Below, in pieces: positions 1-9,556 of a DNA stretch of 64,000 nucleotides. The position numbers and the translations under genes are program-made. The notes beneath the pieces were generated by a model, which was not told the origin of the DNA, ran no database searches, and saw only the letters and a list, made by a program, of their open reading frames with translations. Positions within the stretch are counted from its first letter, which is position 1. Every line of letters starts with the position of its first letter. This stretch comes from Tuctoria greenei (Eukaryota; Streptophyta; Magnoliopsida; Poales; Poaceae): positions 98,989,178 to 99,053,177 of the forward strand of contig JAYESD010000011.1 of NCBI GenBank assembly GCA_036927565.1. The letters run 5' to 3'.

Positions 1-470
1 GTCCTTCTTCCAGTCATCCCACTTCCCAGAGGGAAACGACCGGAGGTACTTGAATGGGCACTTCTTGCGCTTCACGAAGTAGTAGAAGCCAAGGTACTCA
101 TTGCTCCTACCGGTGGTATGGACGGTGAAGAAGGTCTGGAAAAGTTCAATGCAGGGGGGATGCCCACCCACATCTCACAGAAGTGGACGAAGATAGACAC
201 AAGGAGAATGGAGTGAGGGCCAAGGTGGTATAACTGCAGACCATAAAAGTCCAGCAGCATCAAGAAAAAGAAGGAAAAAGGTGGGATCAACCCCACCATG
301 GTGTACGAGGAGAAGTACACCATTTCGCCGGCGTGCTCCTTCTCAAACGGGAGCTATCCCCCGGTGCGGACCGAGCGGCTGAAGAAGTCCGAGGACCATC
401 CCATGAGGGTCCGGACCTTCTTCAGGTCACCGTCGGTCTTCAAACGGCTCTCGCGGAGACCCAACTCCAT
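1..470 (-). pseudogene. Antisense extra ORF of gypsy-A, Transposase_28-like (PF04195)
   Basis: Read on the minus strand from an ATG at 470, this frame contains the pattern of the plant 'putative gypsy type transposon' domain: a hydrophobic block with PPFSFFFLMLLDFYGLQLYH (about 246-305), then the VHFCEMWVGIPP motif, then a YYFVKRKKCPFKYLRSF block. It runs antisense to the element's own promoter. Extra antisense ORFs between pol and the 3' LTR are known from plant Ty3/gypsy elements; their function is unknown. The copy is broken: an in-frame TAG at 354-356, and a frameshift near 150-160 that moves the end of the domain into another frame. The C-terminus lies outside the window. A displaced gag remnant is the alternative reading. 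Confidence 0.7.
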
Positions 471-1005
471 CGCAGCACAACAAGGCAAGAGAGGAAAAGT
501 GAAGCACAAGTTGGGAGTTTGAGCGCAAGAACAGATGAGAGGCGTAAAGAACTCCATACGATGCACACTTTCCTTCTTAAGTAAGCCCTCGCAACGCTTG
601 GATGGAAACCGCAAGGAAGTCGAAGATACCACTCAAAAATTCCACCCAGACGATGACAAAAGGGCCCGGGACCACCCCGACGATCAAGTCGAGGTTCTTA
701 CCCAGGCGAACGGTTGTTATCATGAGACGGGAAGCCCGAAGGCGGCGGCCTGACAAGGCGCGCGGAACCGATACGGTTTTCGCATTGGGAACCGGCGACC
801 TTCAATTGCGTGAGATCCGCACGCCAAAGATCTCATCTGCCGCACGCGGGATACGCCACACGACGAGGATTTAACTCCAAACCCTCGCCAACGGCACTTC
901 CGGAGACCTTTGAAGACTCAGTTCAAAAGTCACAAGGATGGACCCACCTCCGGCGGAATGACTTCACCCAAGGGGTCATCCCCATAGGTGGGCCCAGGGG
1001 GCCAC

Positions 1006-1864
1006 TGTCGGTACCCTGGGAACCGTACACCCCTTGAGATTACAAAGACCTCAAGGGAAAGTCATCTACTTGATTTGAAGACCTTCGGAGGCCCACATGT
1101 TATATATAACCGGACCCGCTTCTCCAACATGGTTAATCTCAGGGTCGCCACGTGTGCTATCAAACCGGAGCTACCGCCCACAAGGGGGAAGCTCCGGGCT
1201 ATGTATCGAAATGGCACCCCTGGACCTAACCCCAGACCGAGGGAAGCTCCGGATCTGACACATGTCAGGTAGCTCCGAAGCTACCTGTTTCCCACAGTAT
1301 GCTCCAGAACTGCCATGTGTCCAACCGTCGGATCTTCAGCCTCTAACCTCCGGAAGACTCCACAACGTCTCCGGATCTTCAAAGGGGAATCAAGGACTTC
1401 AAGACCCGATTAAGTGTCATTAATACCATATTAATGACACACGATCGGACGACCTTAATTACCAGTAACGGTGCTGTCAAAGCCCATTACCCGATCATTA
1501 AGGGCAATTAAACGTGTTGAATGAGTATCAATACTAGTAACCGCCGGGGCCACATGTCGGGCCAGGCTAACTTGTAACGGCCTGCCCTTGTACTATAAAA
1601 GGACAGGCCGACGACGGACTCTAGACGTTCAGAGACGCTACACACGTTCCATAGACGCTCGATACAAGCTCACTCAGCTAATACAACACCAACACACCCG
1701 TGGAGTAGGGTATTACGCTCAGGCGGCCCGAACCACGTAAATCTTCGTGTCTCCTGTGTCATTCACAATTCACCTTCTTGAATCTCCGCGCGCCCACACC
1801 GAACATTAAACTCCTCTAACACTTTAATAGTGTCGGGAGATCTGCCGGATCCAAACCACCGACA
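1006..1864 (+). repeat. 3' LTR of gypsy-A
   Basis: The repeat begins TGTCGG and ends CCGACA, a perfect 6 bp terminal inversion, giving about 859 bp. A G-rich polypurine-like tract ends one base before it. A TATA box lies at 1594-1600, about 270 bp before the end, in the right place for a U3/R boundary. Copia-A leader sequence resumes at 1865. Boundaries rest on the termini alone because the partner LTR is not in the window. Confidence 0.75.
1594..1600 (+). promoter_or_regulatory. TATA box in gypsy-A LTR
   Basis: TATAAAA followed by GG, inside the LTR and on the plus strand. It fixes the transcription direction of the element and shows that the Transposase_28-like frame is antisense to it. 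Confidence 0.6.
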
Positions 1865-3300
1865 ACCACCAAATACGCCGTGGACCGAAGCACCACTCAT
1901 GACGGTGACACACTCACCCTTTGGGGAACACGCAAGCCGGTGATGGAATCGACGGTGGCACCATCCACCTTAGCACGCCGGGTTGGGATGTCGGAACCCT
2001 AGTGTTCCGCGAAGCAAACCCTAACCATAGCGACCAGGGTTCTTCGATGACGACCGTCCGACAAGCCTCCCGTCGAAGGTGAAGTCGGGCACCAACATGT
2101 AGGTCGTGACGGCACCGGAGCCCCCTCGCCATTGGCGGGCGCTCCCATCGCCTCGCTCTCACTCTCTGGCGGCCGACGAGAGAGAAGAGAGAGAGTGACA
2201 AATGAGTTGGGGTTTTTGGGGAGTGGCATCGACAGGCTTAAGTTTCTCCCAAAATCGATGCCTAGCCGTCCAATCGACCATTGACGTCCAAGAATAATCT
2301 AAGTTATACGGCTTCACCCATTTTAGCCATTGGATCAAGATCCAACCGTCATCATGCATTACGCACACCAAGCGGGCTCGTGGCCCAGGTCGTCGTGGGC
2401 TGCATTGGGCTACCCTTTCAATTTTTAGAATTTTTAGTACTCTTAGTTTTGGGCTTTTTTTGCTACTTGACCGAGTTGCTGCTGGGCTGCGCGAGCTGAT
2501 TTTCCATTTTTCAAGTTTTTAGGCATTTTGGGCTTTGGGCCGAATCAACCATGGGCTCACTATAGTCGGTTGTGCACAGGGGAATAAGTTTTCCCATTTT
2601 CTAAACTTTAGCACTTTGGCTTGGGCCAACTTAGTGTGGGTTTTTTATTTTCCAGTAAGAATTTTGGGCATTTTAGTATGGGCTAAAATGCTAATGGGCC
2701 ACACACTAAATTAATTAAATAGCTTAGAAAAATTAAGTAATTTTGTATTGTTTGTTTTGTCTAATAATTGTTTGGTTGCTTGTTTAATTTTATATTGTAT
2801 TAGCATTTATTGTAATTAAGTTGTTTTTCTCATATTATTTAATTCGATTCATATTATTATGTTGTGGAATTGTAAAAAATTATATAATTAAGTATTATGC
2901 TTCCGCTGTAATGAAGTTGATTATGGTAAATTTAATGAGTAACCAAAGTGAAATTTAAATTTGCCACATTTTGAATTTATTTATATTTAAGTTATTTGGT
3001 AAATTCATGGAGTAACAACGCAAAAAATTACTGCATTTTAAGTTTATGTTGCATGGAAATTTTATTGAGTAACCAATGTCAAATTTAAAATTGCCATGTT
3101 TAATGTTATCATTTGAATGACGTGTTTTGTTGAGTATGCAATGCAAAAGACAAAACACGCTATCTCTGATTGGTTAAGTATTTCTTTAAGTGAATGTTGT
3201 ATTTTATGAAGTAACCAACGTGAAAAGCAAAATACAACATTTTTGTTTGTTTAAGTTGCATATTTACTTATGTATTTAATTTTCTTATGAGGGTTCCTTT
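1865..3300 (+). other. Untranslated leader of copia-A
   Basis: This 1.4 kb stretch between the gypsy-A LTR and gag has no credible ORF. The first ~400 bp are GC-rich, with CT/GA tracts around 2155-2195. From 2390 it becomes AT-rich, with several GGGC(T) phrases. It ends in the hairpin array described separately (2922-3245). The same order, GC-rich then AT-rich then hairpins then gag, is found on the minus strand in copia-B (56220 down to 54216), so this is an organised leader, not random flank. Confidence 0.6.
2922..3245 (+). repeat. Array of five related hairpins in copia-A leader
   Basis: Five copies of a core close to GAGTAACCAACGTGAAAG are spaced 60-80 bp apart, at about 2937, 3010, 3066, 3131 and 3209. 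Four are flanked by arms that are reverse complements of each other, but the arm sequence differs in each copy. Examples are TGGTAAATTT with AAATTTGCCA (2924-2966), CATGGAAATTTTA with TAAAATTGCCATG (about 3052-3097), CGTGTTTTG with CAAAACACG (3121-3159), and AATGTTGTATTTT with AAAATACAACATT (3193-3241). The second copy pairs only weakly. The set lies immediately 5' of gag. Confidence 0.8.
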
Positions 3301-3319
3301 GTTTTGTTCTCATCACTGA

Positions 3320-6300
3320 GTTTTATCTCTTCAATTGAGCCACTTACCGGTTCCAACTATTGCTCATGGAGAGAAAAGCTTGAGATTGCCCTTGCGGTTT
3401 CTTAGATTGACTTTACACTGACTCCACATACCCTAGTGAGCTTGAGGTCCCTGTTGTGACTCCAGCAGAGACTGGGAGTCTTTCTCACTAATAAAGGAAC
3501 ATATTTAAGTTGAAAGGAAAAGTTTGATAAGGATCTCCCTAAGTGCCACGCATCAAACATGAAGTATTTGATGGTGATTAGGGGCACAATCACTAAGCTA
3601 TTTGGAGGAAATTCTCAAATGCGACATAGCTGTTGAGTATCTAATTAAGGTGGAGAGTCAGTTTATTGGCTCTTACAAGGCTTTGGTGAGCACACTCATT
3701 AAGAAGCTCGTTAATGAGAAGTACATCAGTAAATGTGTGTGTGAGCACATCCTTAAGGTGACCAACTTAGCCGTGAAGCTCAAACCATTGAACTTTGGGG
3801 TGAGTGAGCTACTTGTGCACTTCATCTTCACCTTCCTACCTAAGGATTTTGCGGCCTTCGTGATTAACTACAACTCAGGAGAACTAGTGTTTAGAGAAGT
3901 TGATTGCCATGTCCGTTCAGGAAGAAGAACACATCAGGTCCTAGAGAGGTGGTGACTATGTCAACTACGCCAAAAGGAAAGGGAAGAGGAAGAACTACTT
4001 TAATTCTCCTAAACCTACCTCTTTTAAGGTAAATGACACTTATTCTATTGATAAGGGAAACATTAAGGCTCCACAACACCATCCTCTTTAAAAGGATGTG
4101 AAGGTGGCCAAGGTTTAGTGTTGGTTTTGCAAGGATAAGGGGCACTATCAAAAAGACTATGTTAGCTTTCTGCAGTATTGCTGCAAGAATGGTAATGATT
4201 TTATTGAATTTCTTAATGAATCTCTGTTCTTAGATTAATCTCGATCTCCATGGTGGATTGATTCAGGTGCCACCGTGCATGTTTGTAATTCTTTACAGAG
4301 ATTAGGTATGAGGAGGACTCTAAGAAGAGGGGAATAAGGCCATTAAAGTCGCAGATGGTCGTTAAGCACAAGTAGGAGCCATTGGAGATCTCATACTTGG
4401 AAATGCCTTTGCACTTAGGCTTAATAATGTTCTTTATGTACCCTCTTTAGAGAGAAATTTGATTTCAGTATCATGTTTGGGTGATTCAGGTTATGTACGC
4501 CATTTTTGTAATGATAGATGTTCTATCAAATTTAATAATAAGCTTGTGGGTCTTGCCTTCTGTCAATACATGTTATGTTTGTTATGCTTACATGATGATG
4601 TTAATCTTGTAAGTAATGATCAGATTTCTTCTCAAAATAACTTAGTATTAAAAAAGCACAAAATAATCGATTCTGAAACTTTATCAAAATTATGGCATTG
4701 TTGTTTATGACATATTTCGAGGGGGGATCGAATTCTTATTATATCAATCATTTCTTCCCACTTTGACTTTTCATATTCAAAAGAATGTATTAGTTGCATT
4801 AAAGATTACTATGTTCAGACAATTAAGGAAGATGCCAAACATAGTACAGGAATAGTAGAGTTGATTCAATGAATATTTGTGATCTATATCATGATGTCTC
4901 CGTAGATGGTTATGATTGTTCCTAACATTTACGAATGACTATACATGTGATGATTATATTTATTCAATCAAGGAGTGATCCGAAGCATTGAATAAATTTA
5001 AGATATTTAAGGTTGAAGTAGAAAATAAGCATAATGTTAAGATTAAAGTAGTAAGATCCTACTGTGGAGGGGAGTACCACGGTTGCCACAACCCATATAG
5101 CCAAGTTTCTGGACCTTTGCAAGTTTTTTGCTGAAAAATAACATAGTTGCCAGTATTCCACATCGGGCAAGCCTCGGCAAAATGGTGTAGCGGAACAGTG
5201 TAACTTTACGCTTATGGATATGGTAAGAAGCATGCTAAGTTATTCTATGCTTCCGATTAGCTTATGGATGGAGGCATTAAATACCATCATTCACGTGTTT
5301 AATCGAGTTTCTAATAAGTCAGTGCCTAAGAAAACGTACGATCTGTGGACCTGACGTCAGCCCCCTTTGAGCTATTTGCACGTATGGGGTTGTCCAGCTG
5401 AGGAAGAAATGTTTAACCAAACATTAGTAAGCTGGACTCTAGGATTATTAGTTGCCATTTTATCAGCTATCCTAATAAGAGTAAGAGATATCATTTCTAT
5501 TGTCCAGATTGTTTCATTAAGTTCATAGAAACAAGATATGCCGTCTTTTTGGAGGATGTCATGATTAGGGAGAGAACAGTAAGACGTGAAGTAGATCTTG
5601 AAGAGAAGCAGATCTATGCGCCCACTTCTATGACTCAAGAACCATATTTTACGATACCTTCTCTCGTTGAATCACCGGTGTCTGGTACTAGTGATTCAAC
5701 ACCCATTGTTATTCCCTCATCATCGACAAAAATTATTGAGGCTTCTGCATCAAAAAAACCAGCTCAACCTTCTAAGCATTTTGAGTCAGTTGTTGCCAAT
5801 GATGAGGAGCAACAACTGTCCCAACCTTAAGATGATACACAACTTAGGAGATCTCAAAGAGTGAGACAATCGGCTATTCTAAGCAACTACGAGATCCATA
5901 TGAGTGAAGAAATTGAAATGGAGCATAATTTCATCTTATTTGAAGATGCAATGAGAATATGGACGCAAACAAAGCCTGCAATTTAGTCTAAATTCCTAAT
6001 GGAGCCAAATAGTAGGTTGTAAATGGGTTCATAAGATTAAACATGACTCCAAATTGAAGATCAAGAAACATAAGGATAGAGTTGTGGTAAAAAGATTTGC
6101 TTAAAAAGAAGTAATAAATTACAATGAGATTTTCTCACCCGTCTCTGCTAAGAATTCTTTTAGAATTATTATGGCATTAGTAGCGCATTATGATTTAGAG
6201 TTACATCAGATGGATGTAAAAAATAGCGTTCCTCAATGGAAATCTCTACGAGGACGTCTATATGACATAATCGAAAGGTTTTGTGATTAAGTTAAGAAGG

Positions 6301-7419
6301 ATATGGGATGTTGTCTTAATAAGTCCATTTATGGACTGAAATGGGCCTCGAAGCAATGGTATCTCAAATTCGATGAAATAATTAGGAATTTAGGTTTAAG
6401 AAGAATGTTGATAATAATTGCATATATGCTAAGTTTAAGAACGGAAAATTCATTTTCCTTGTTATTTTCATGGATGACATACTAATTGCGAGTAGCGTTA
6501 TTGACCTACTATTAAAAACAAAGAAGTTTTTGTCCTCCAACTTTGATATGAAGGATCTAGGTGTTAGAAATCGAGATTCATCGAGATCGTAGTAAGGGGT
6601 ATTAGGTCTATCTCAGAAGGCGTACTTAGATGGCACACTTCAGAAGTATGGTATGTATGCCAGCAAGTCTTTACCTCCTTTGATAGTCAAGGGTCATAAG
6701 TTTTGGAATTTTCAATGTCCCATGAACTAATATGAGATTGATCAAATGAAGTTGTTCCATATGCTTCTGCTATCAGAAGCTTAATGTATGCTCAAGTACG
6801 TACACACCCTGACTTAGCTTTTGTAACCAGGATGCTTGACAAATATCAGGCAAATCTAAGGATTGTTCACTAGAAGGTAGTTAGAAGGCACTTAGATACG
6901 TGCAAGGTACAAAATGCCTCATATTGATGTATAATCAGACTCACTAGAAATAGAGGGTTACTCAGACTCTAATTTCGTGGATTGTGTGGATACTAAGAAA
7001 TTCACATTAGGTTACATATCCACCCTCGTAAATGGAGTTATTTTATGGAAAAATATCCAAACAAATCATCACTGCATCGTCCATAATGAATGTCGAGTTT
7101 GTTGCATGTTATAAGGCCATTGGGCGGGCATTATTGGCTAATGAAATTTGTATCAGGTCTTAAAGTGGTCGACAACATCCATAAACCACTTAATTGTACC
7201 GCGATAATGATCTTGCAGTATTATACTCTCACAACAACAAGTCGAGTGGAGCTGACAAACACATCGACATTAAGTTCTATGTTGTGAAAGAGAAAATTCA
7301 GGATAATACAATTAGTCTCGAGCATATAAGTATCAAGCACATACTTGTGGATCCGCTGACGAAGGGCCTTCCACCTCAAATAACACGTACCGACATGGGT
7401 TTATGGGAAAGTCTGTGAA
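3320..7419 (+). pseudogene. Copia-A gag-pol remnant
   Basis: All domains of a copia polyprotein are recognisable in order, scattered over three frames. Gag opens with LTGSNYCSWREKLEIALA (about 3340-3400) and continues near 3602-3955. A zinc knuckle, CWFCKDKGHYQKDY (about 4120-4160), has lost its last cysteine to tyrosine. A protease motif, WWIDSGATVHVC (about 4255-4290), is intact. GAG-pre-integrase and integrase span about 4680-5400, RT about 5990-6560 (with FMDD in place of YVDD), and RNase H about 6960-7340, ending near DPLTKGLPP. It resembles the TNT1-94-like polyproteins common in grasses. Stops and frameshifts occur every few hundred bases, so it cannot encode a functional protein. Confidence 0.85.
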
Positions 7420-7648
7420 CTATCCTGGATACTAAGTGGCTAACTGAGTGTAAATACTATGTGGCCAACTAACTATAAGGTTATTTCCGAATGTGAGAGA
7501 TGTATCGTGGTCGTCAAGTCAAGCAGTACGTAAATGATTGTTTTGATGCGTCGTGTCCGTTATGTCAAAGCATGAAGAAATAGACACCGAGTTCAATAAT
7601 TAAGTAGGTAAGTTGATAAGTTTTATATCCCGTGATCAAGGAGGGAAA

Positions 7649-8144
7649 TGTTAGCCGTATTTGATCTTGGCCCATGTGGCTAACAACCACCAGGTCTTAC
7701 TCTCCCCACATGTCCTAAGTCGGGGGTGCAATCGACTCCCGTTCGATTGAGACCCTCTCTCGCACGCGCTATAACAATCATGGGGGCAGCCGGGGCATGA
7801 TGCACTTTTGCACCCATGCCCGACGGCCCTGACACTTCCACAACACCGATCATCGGAGGCACGCGGCGAGGGGGAGGCCCTTCCACCTCGACCACCGACG
7901 ATCTGCACCGCCGGCCATCACTGCAGGGCCTCAACTCCTTTTACCAACGCGATGTCAACTTCTACTAATGCCAACGAAGGTGTGTTCTACCTCCATTCCT
8001 TAATTGAGTTTTAGTTCATGTTAATTAGTGTTCTAGGTTGCTATGCTTTATTTGATTCCTTGATCAACATCATGTTAATTATCCCTAAGAAAATCCTGTT
8101 AGACAACACCTAGGTTAAGCACCTAAGCATCCTTAGACCTAACA
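7649..8144 (+). repeat. Putative 3' LTR of copia-A
   Basis: It begins TGTTAG directly after the purine tract AAGGAGGGAAA and ends CTAACA, after which the reading frame of copia-C begins. That gives about 496 bp. The partner LTR is missing, so the end is inferred from the terminal inversion and from the abrupt start of unrelated coding sequence at 8145. A shorter inverted pair (TGTTAGCC at 7649, GGCTAACA at 7679) is too small to be the LTR itself. Confidence 0.6.
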
Positions 8145-8792
8145 GTATAAGATACCTTGTCAACACAAGGTCAGATATTGCTTTCTCTGTTGGATTTGTA
8201 AGCAGATTCTTGGAGTCTCCATTTGAAGAACATTGGTTTGCTGTAAAAGGATCCTAAGATACCTAGCAGGGACTAGTGAATATGGATGCAAATATACTGC
8301 TGTTGTTTCTTCAAAACTCACTGGTTTTGCTGACAGTGAGTTGGCAGGGGATATAAATGATAGGAAGAGCACAACTGGTGTGGCATATTTCTTGAGAATA
8401 ACCTGGTAACCTGGAATTCTCAGAAACAAAGGGTCATGGCTTTATCATCTTGTGAGGCTGAGCTTGTCAAGGGGTGTGGCTCAATAGACTGATAGCAGAG
8501 ATGCTGAATGAAGAGCCCAAATGCTTTAAACTCTGGGTTGATAACAGAGATGCAATTGAATTGTGCAAGAATCAAAAGTTCTATGAAAGAGTGAAGCACA
8601 TTGACACAAGGTTTCATTACATTCGCAAATGTGTTGAAGAAGGAAGATTAGAGCTGAATCATATTGGAACTGAAGCTCAGCTGGTTGATATACTTTTTTT
8701 GACGATAAGCTGGTTGATATACTTGGAAGAGTGAAATTTATGGAGATCAGGCAACAGGTGAACATCACTCCGGGGCAAGAAAATTAAGGAAG
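8145..8792 (+). pseudogene. Copia-C RT end and RNase H remnant
   Basis: Recognisable phrases in order are IRYLVNTRSDIAFSVGFVSR, LRYLAGTSEYGCKYT, LTGFADSELAGD, RKSTTGVAYFL, ALSSCEAELV, a VDNRDAIELCKN block and HIDTRFHYIRKCVEEGRLEL. This is the usual C-terminal half of a copia polyprotein (RNase H). The reading moves between frames at about 8248, 8400 and 8465. Near 8680-8725 a short stretch (GCTGGTTGATATACTT) is duplicated, which destroys the end of the protein. The GQEN block close to the C-terminus ends at about 8788. Confidence 0.8.
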
Positions 8793-8797
8793 TGAAA

Positions 8798-9469
8798 TGT
8801 TGTTTTAATCTTGTTGCACGTTTGTTTCCGTTGCATTTGTAAAATGACCGCAACATAGTCAAGCACTGATGAGCCTAGTCTTCAGGAATAAGGTAGAATG
8901 GTTCAGACTTGGCGTCTGTTACGGCACAACAAGAACGCGTGCGCAACGTCATGCGAGCTGACCGGATTTTAGTGATTTAATTGTTTGCATGCATGCATAT
9001 GTAATTTGTGAATGTTATTTTACATGCGCCTGAACAGACAACTGATTTCAGGCGACAGCAGCCCACGCTTGGCTTCTCGTACATTTCTTTTGTTTTTTTA
9101 TTTGTTAATTTGAAATTTGTAGGATTATGTTAATTATAAAACAATGAAATAAAAAATTGTGAATGATTAATCTATAAAATTAAATATTAATAGTTAATTA
9201 CAAGGATTAGTGATTAATCATAGTAATTAGTTACTAATTACTAGGTCCTTGAAATTTAAGACACGTGAGATTTAGACAGATCCTATGTAATTCGGTTACA
9301 AATAGCAGAGTCCAGTGTCTGGTTTGTTTTGCCAGCGCAAGTCATATTCTCGTGTTCACTTGCTCCACCTTCTACTCTGTTCTTGATACACTCTGCCAGA
9401 GACATTCTTGTTGAGAGCTCGCCGTCTTGACGTGCGATGTTCATCGCATAGGAGTCTCTGCGCCAACAG
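8798..9469 (+). repeat. 3' LTR of copia-C
   Basis: It begins TGTTGTTTT after a purine-rich tract and ends CCAACA (TGTTG/CAACA inversion), about 672 bp. The 9090-9250 segment is strikingly A/T-rich and could be a decayed small insertion, but I find no clear terminal repeats for it. The partner LTR is absent. Confidence 0.65.
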
Positions 9470-9556
9470 GATTAAGGAAAGATCTATGGCTCTGTTAGGA
9501 CTGAAAGCCAAGAAACCAATTAAGGGCATCCCCATCAGATAACGCAAGTGGTCGCT

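Larger units (their letters stand above)
1..1864 (+). mobile_element. 3' end of a Ty3/gypsy LTR retrotransposon (gypsy-A)
   Basis: The window opens inside this element and holds its last 1.86 kb: an antisense open frame (1-470, minus strand), a spacer, a purine/G-rich tract (about 991-1005) and one LTR. Orientation is read from the LTR. Its TATA box (1594-1600) lies on the plus strand and the G-rich tract sits directly before its TG start, as a polypurine tract does before a 3' LTR. No PBS follows the LTR, which also marks it as the 3' copy. The 5' LTR, gag and pol are outside the window, so no target duplication can be checked. The spacer 471-1005 holds only overlapping meaningless frames. 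Confidence 0.75.
1865..8144 (+). mobile_element. Degenerate Ty1/copia retrotransposon (copia-A)
   Basis: The element has a long leader (1865-3300), a ruined gag-pol (about 3320-7419), a spacer with a polypurine-like tract ending at 7648, and a 3' LTR (7649-8144). No 5' LTR is visible: the leader simply abuts the gypsy-A LTR, so gypsy-A probably inserted in, or replaced, the 5' part. Its leader is homologous to that of copia-B (49917-56705): the same AT-rich tract with the phrase TTAAGTATTATGCTTCCGCT, then the same repeated GTAACCAACGTGAAAG core. Copia-A therefore looks like an older relative that once had pol. At 8145 the RNase H frame of another copia begins, so copia-A inserted into that older element. 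Confidence 0.8.
8145..9469 (+). mobile_element. 3' fragment of a Ty1/copia element (copia-C)
   Basis: This is the 3' end of an older copia element: the end of RT and RNase H (8145-8790), then a purine-rich tract (about 8776-8797), then a complete LTR (8798-9469). Its 5' part is cut off by copia-A at 8144 and, if it persists, lies left of the window. The next 87 bp (9470-9556) are unassigned flank running up to the target duplication of the chromovirus. Confidence 0.8.

Noticed and set aside
1914..2229. Minus-strand ORFs of 76-95 codons
   Set aside because: They lie in the GC-rich part of the copia-A leader, antisense to the element, with no domain.
7649..7686. A 38 bp unit with TGTTAGCC/GGCTAACA ends as a tiny transposon
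   Set aside because: The left half coincides with the LTR start after a polypurine tract; the inner copy is better explained as a local inverted repeat in the LTR.
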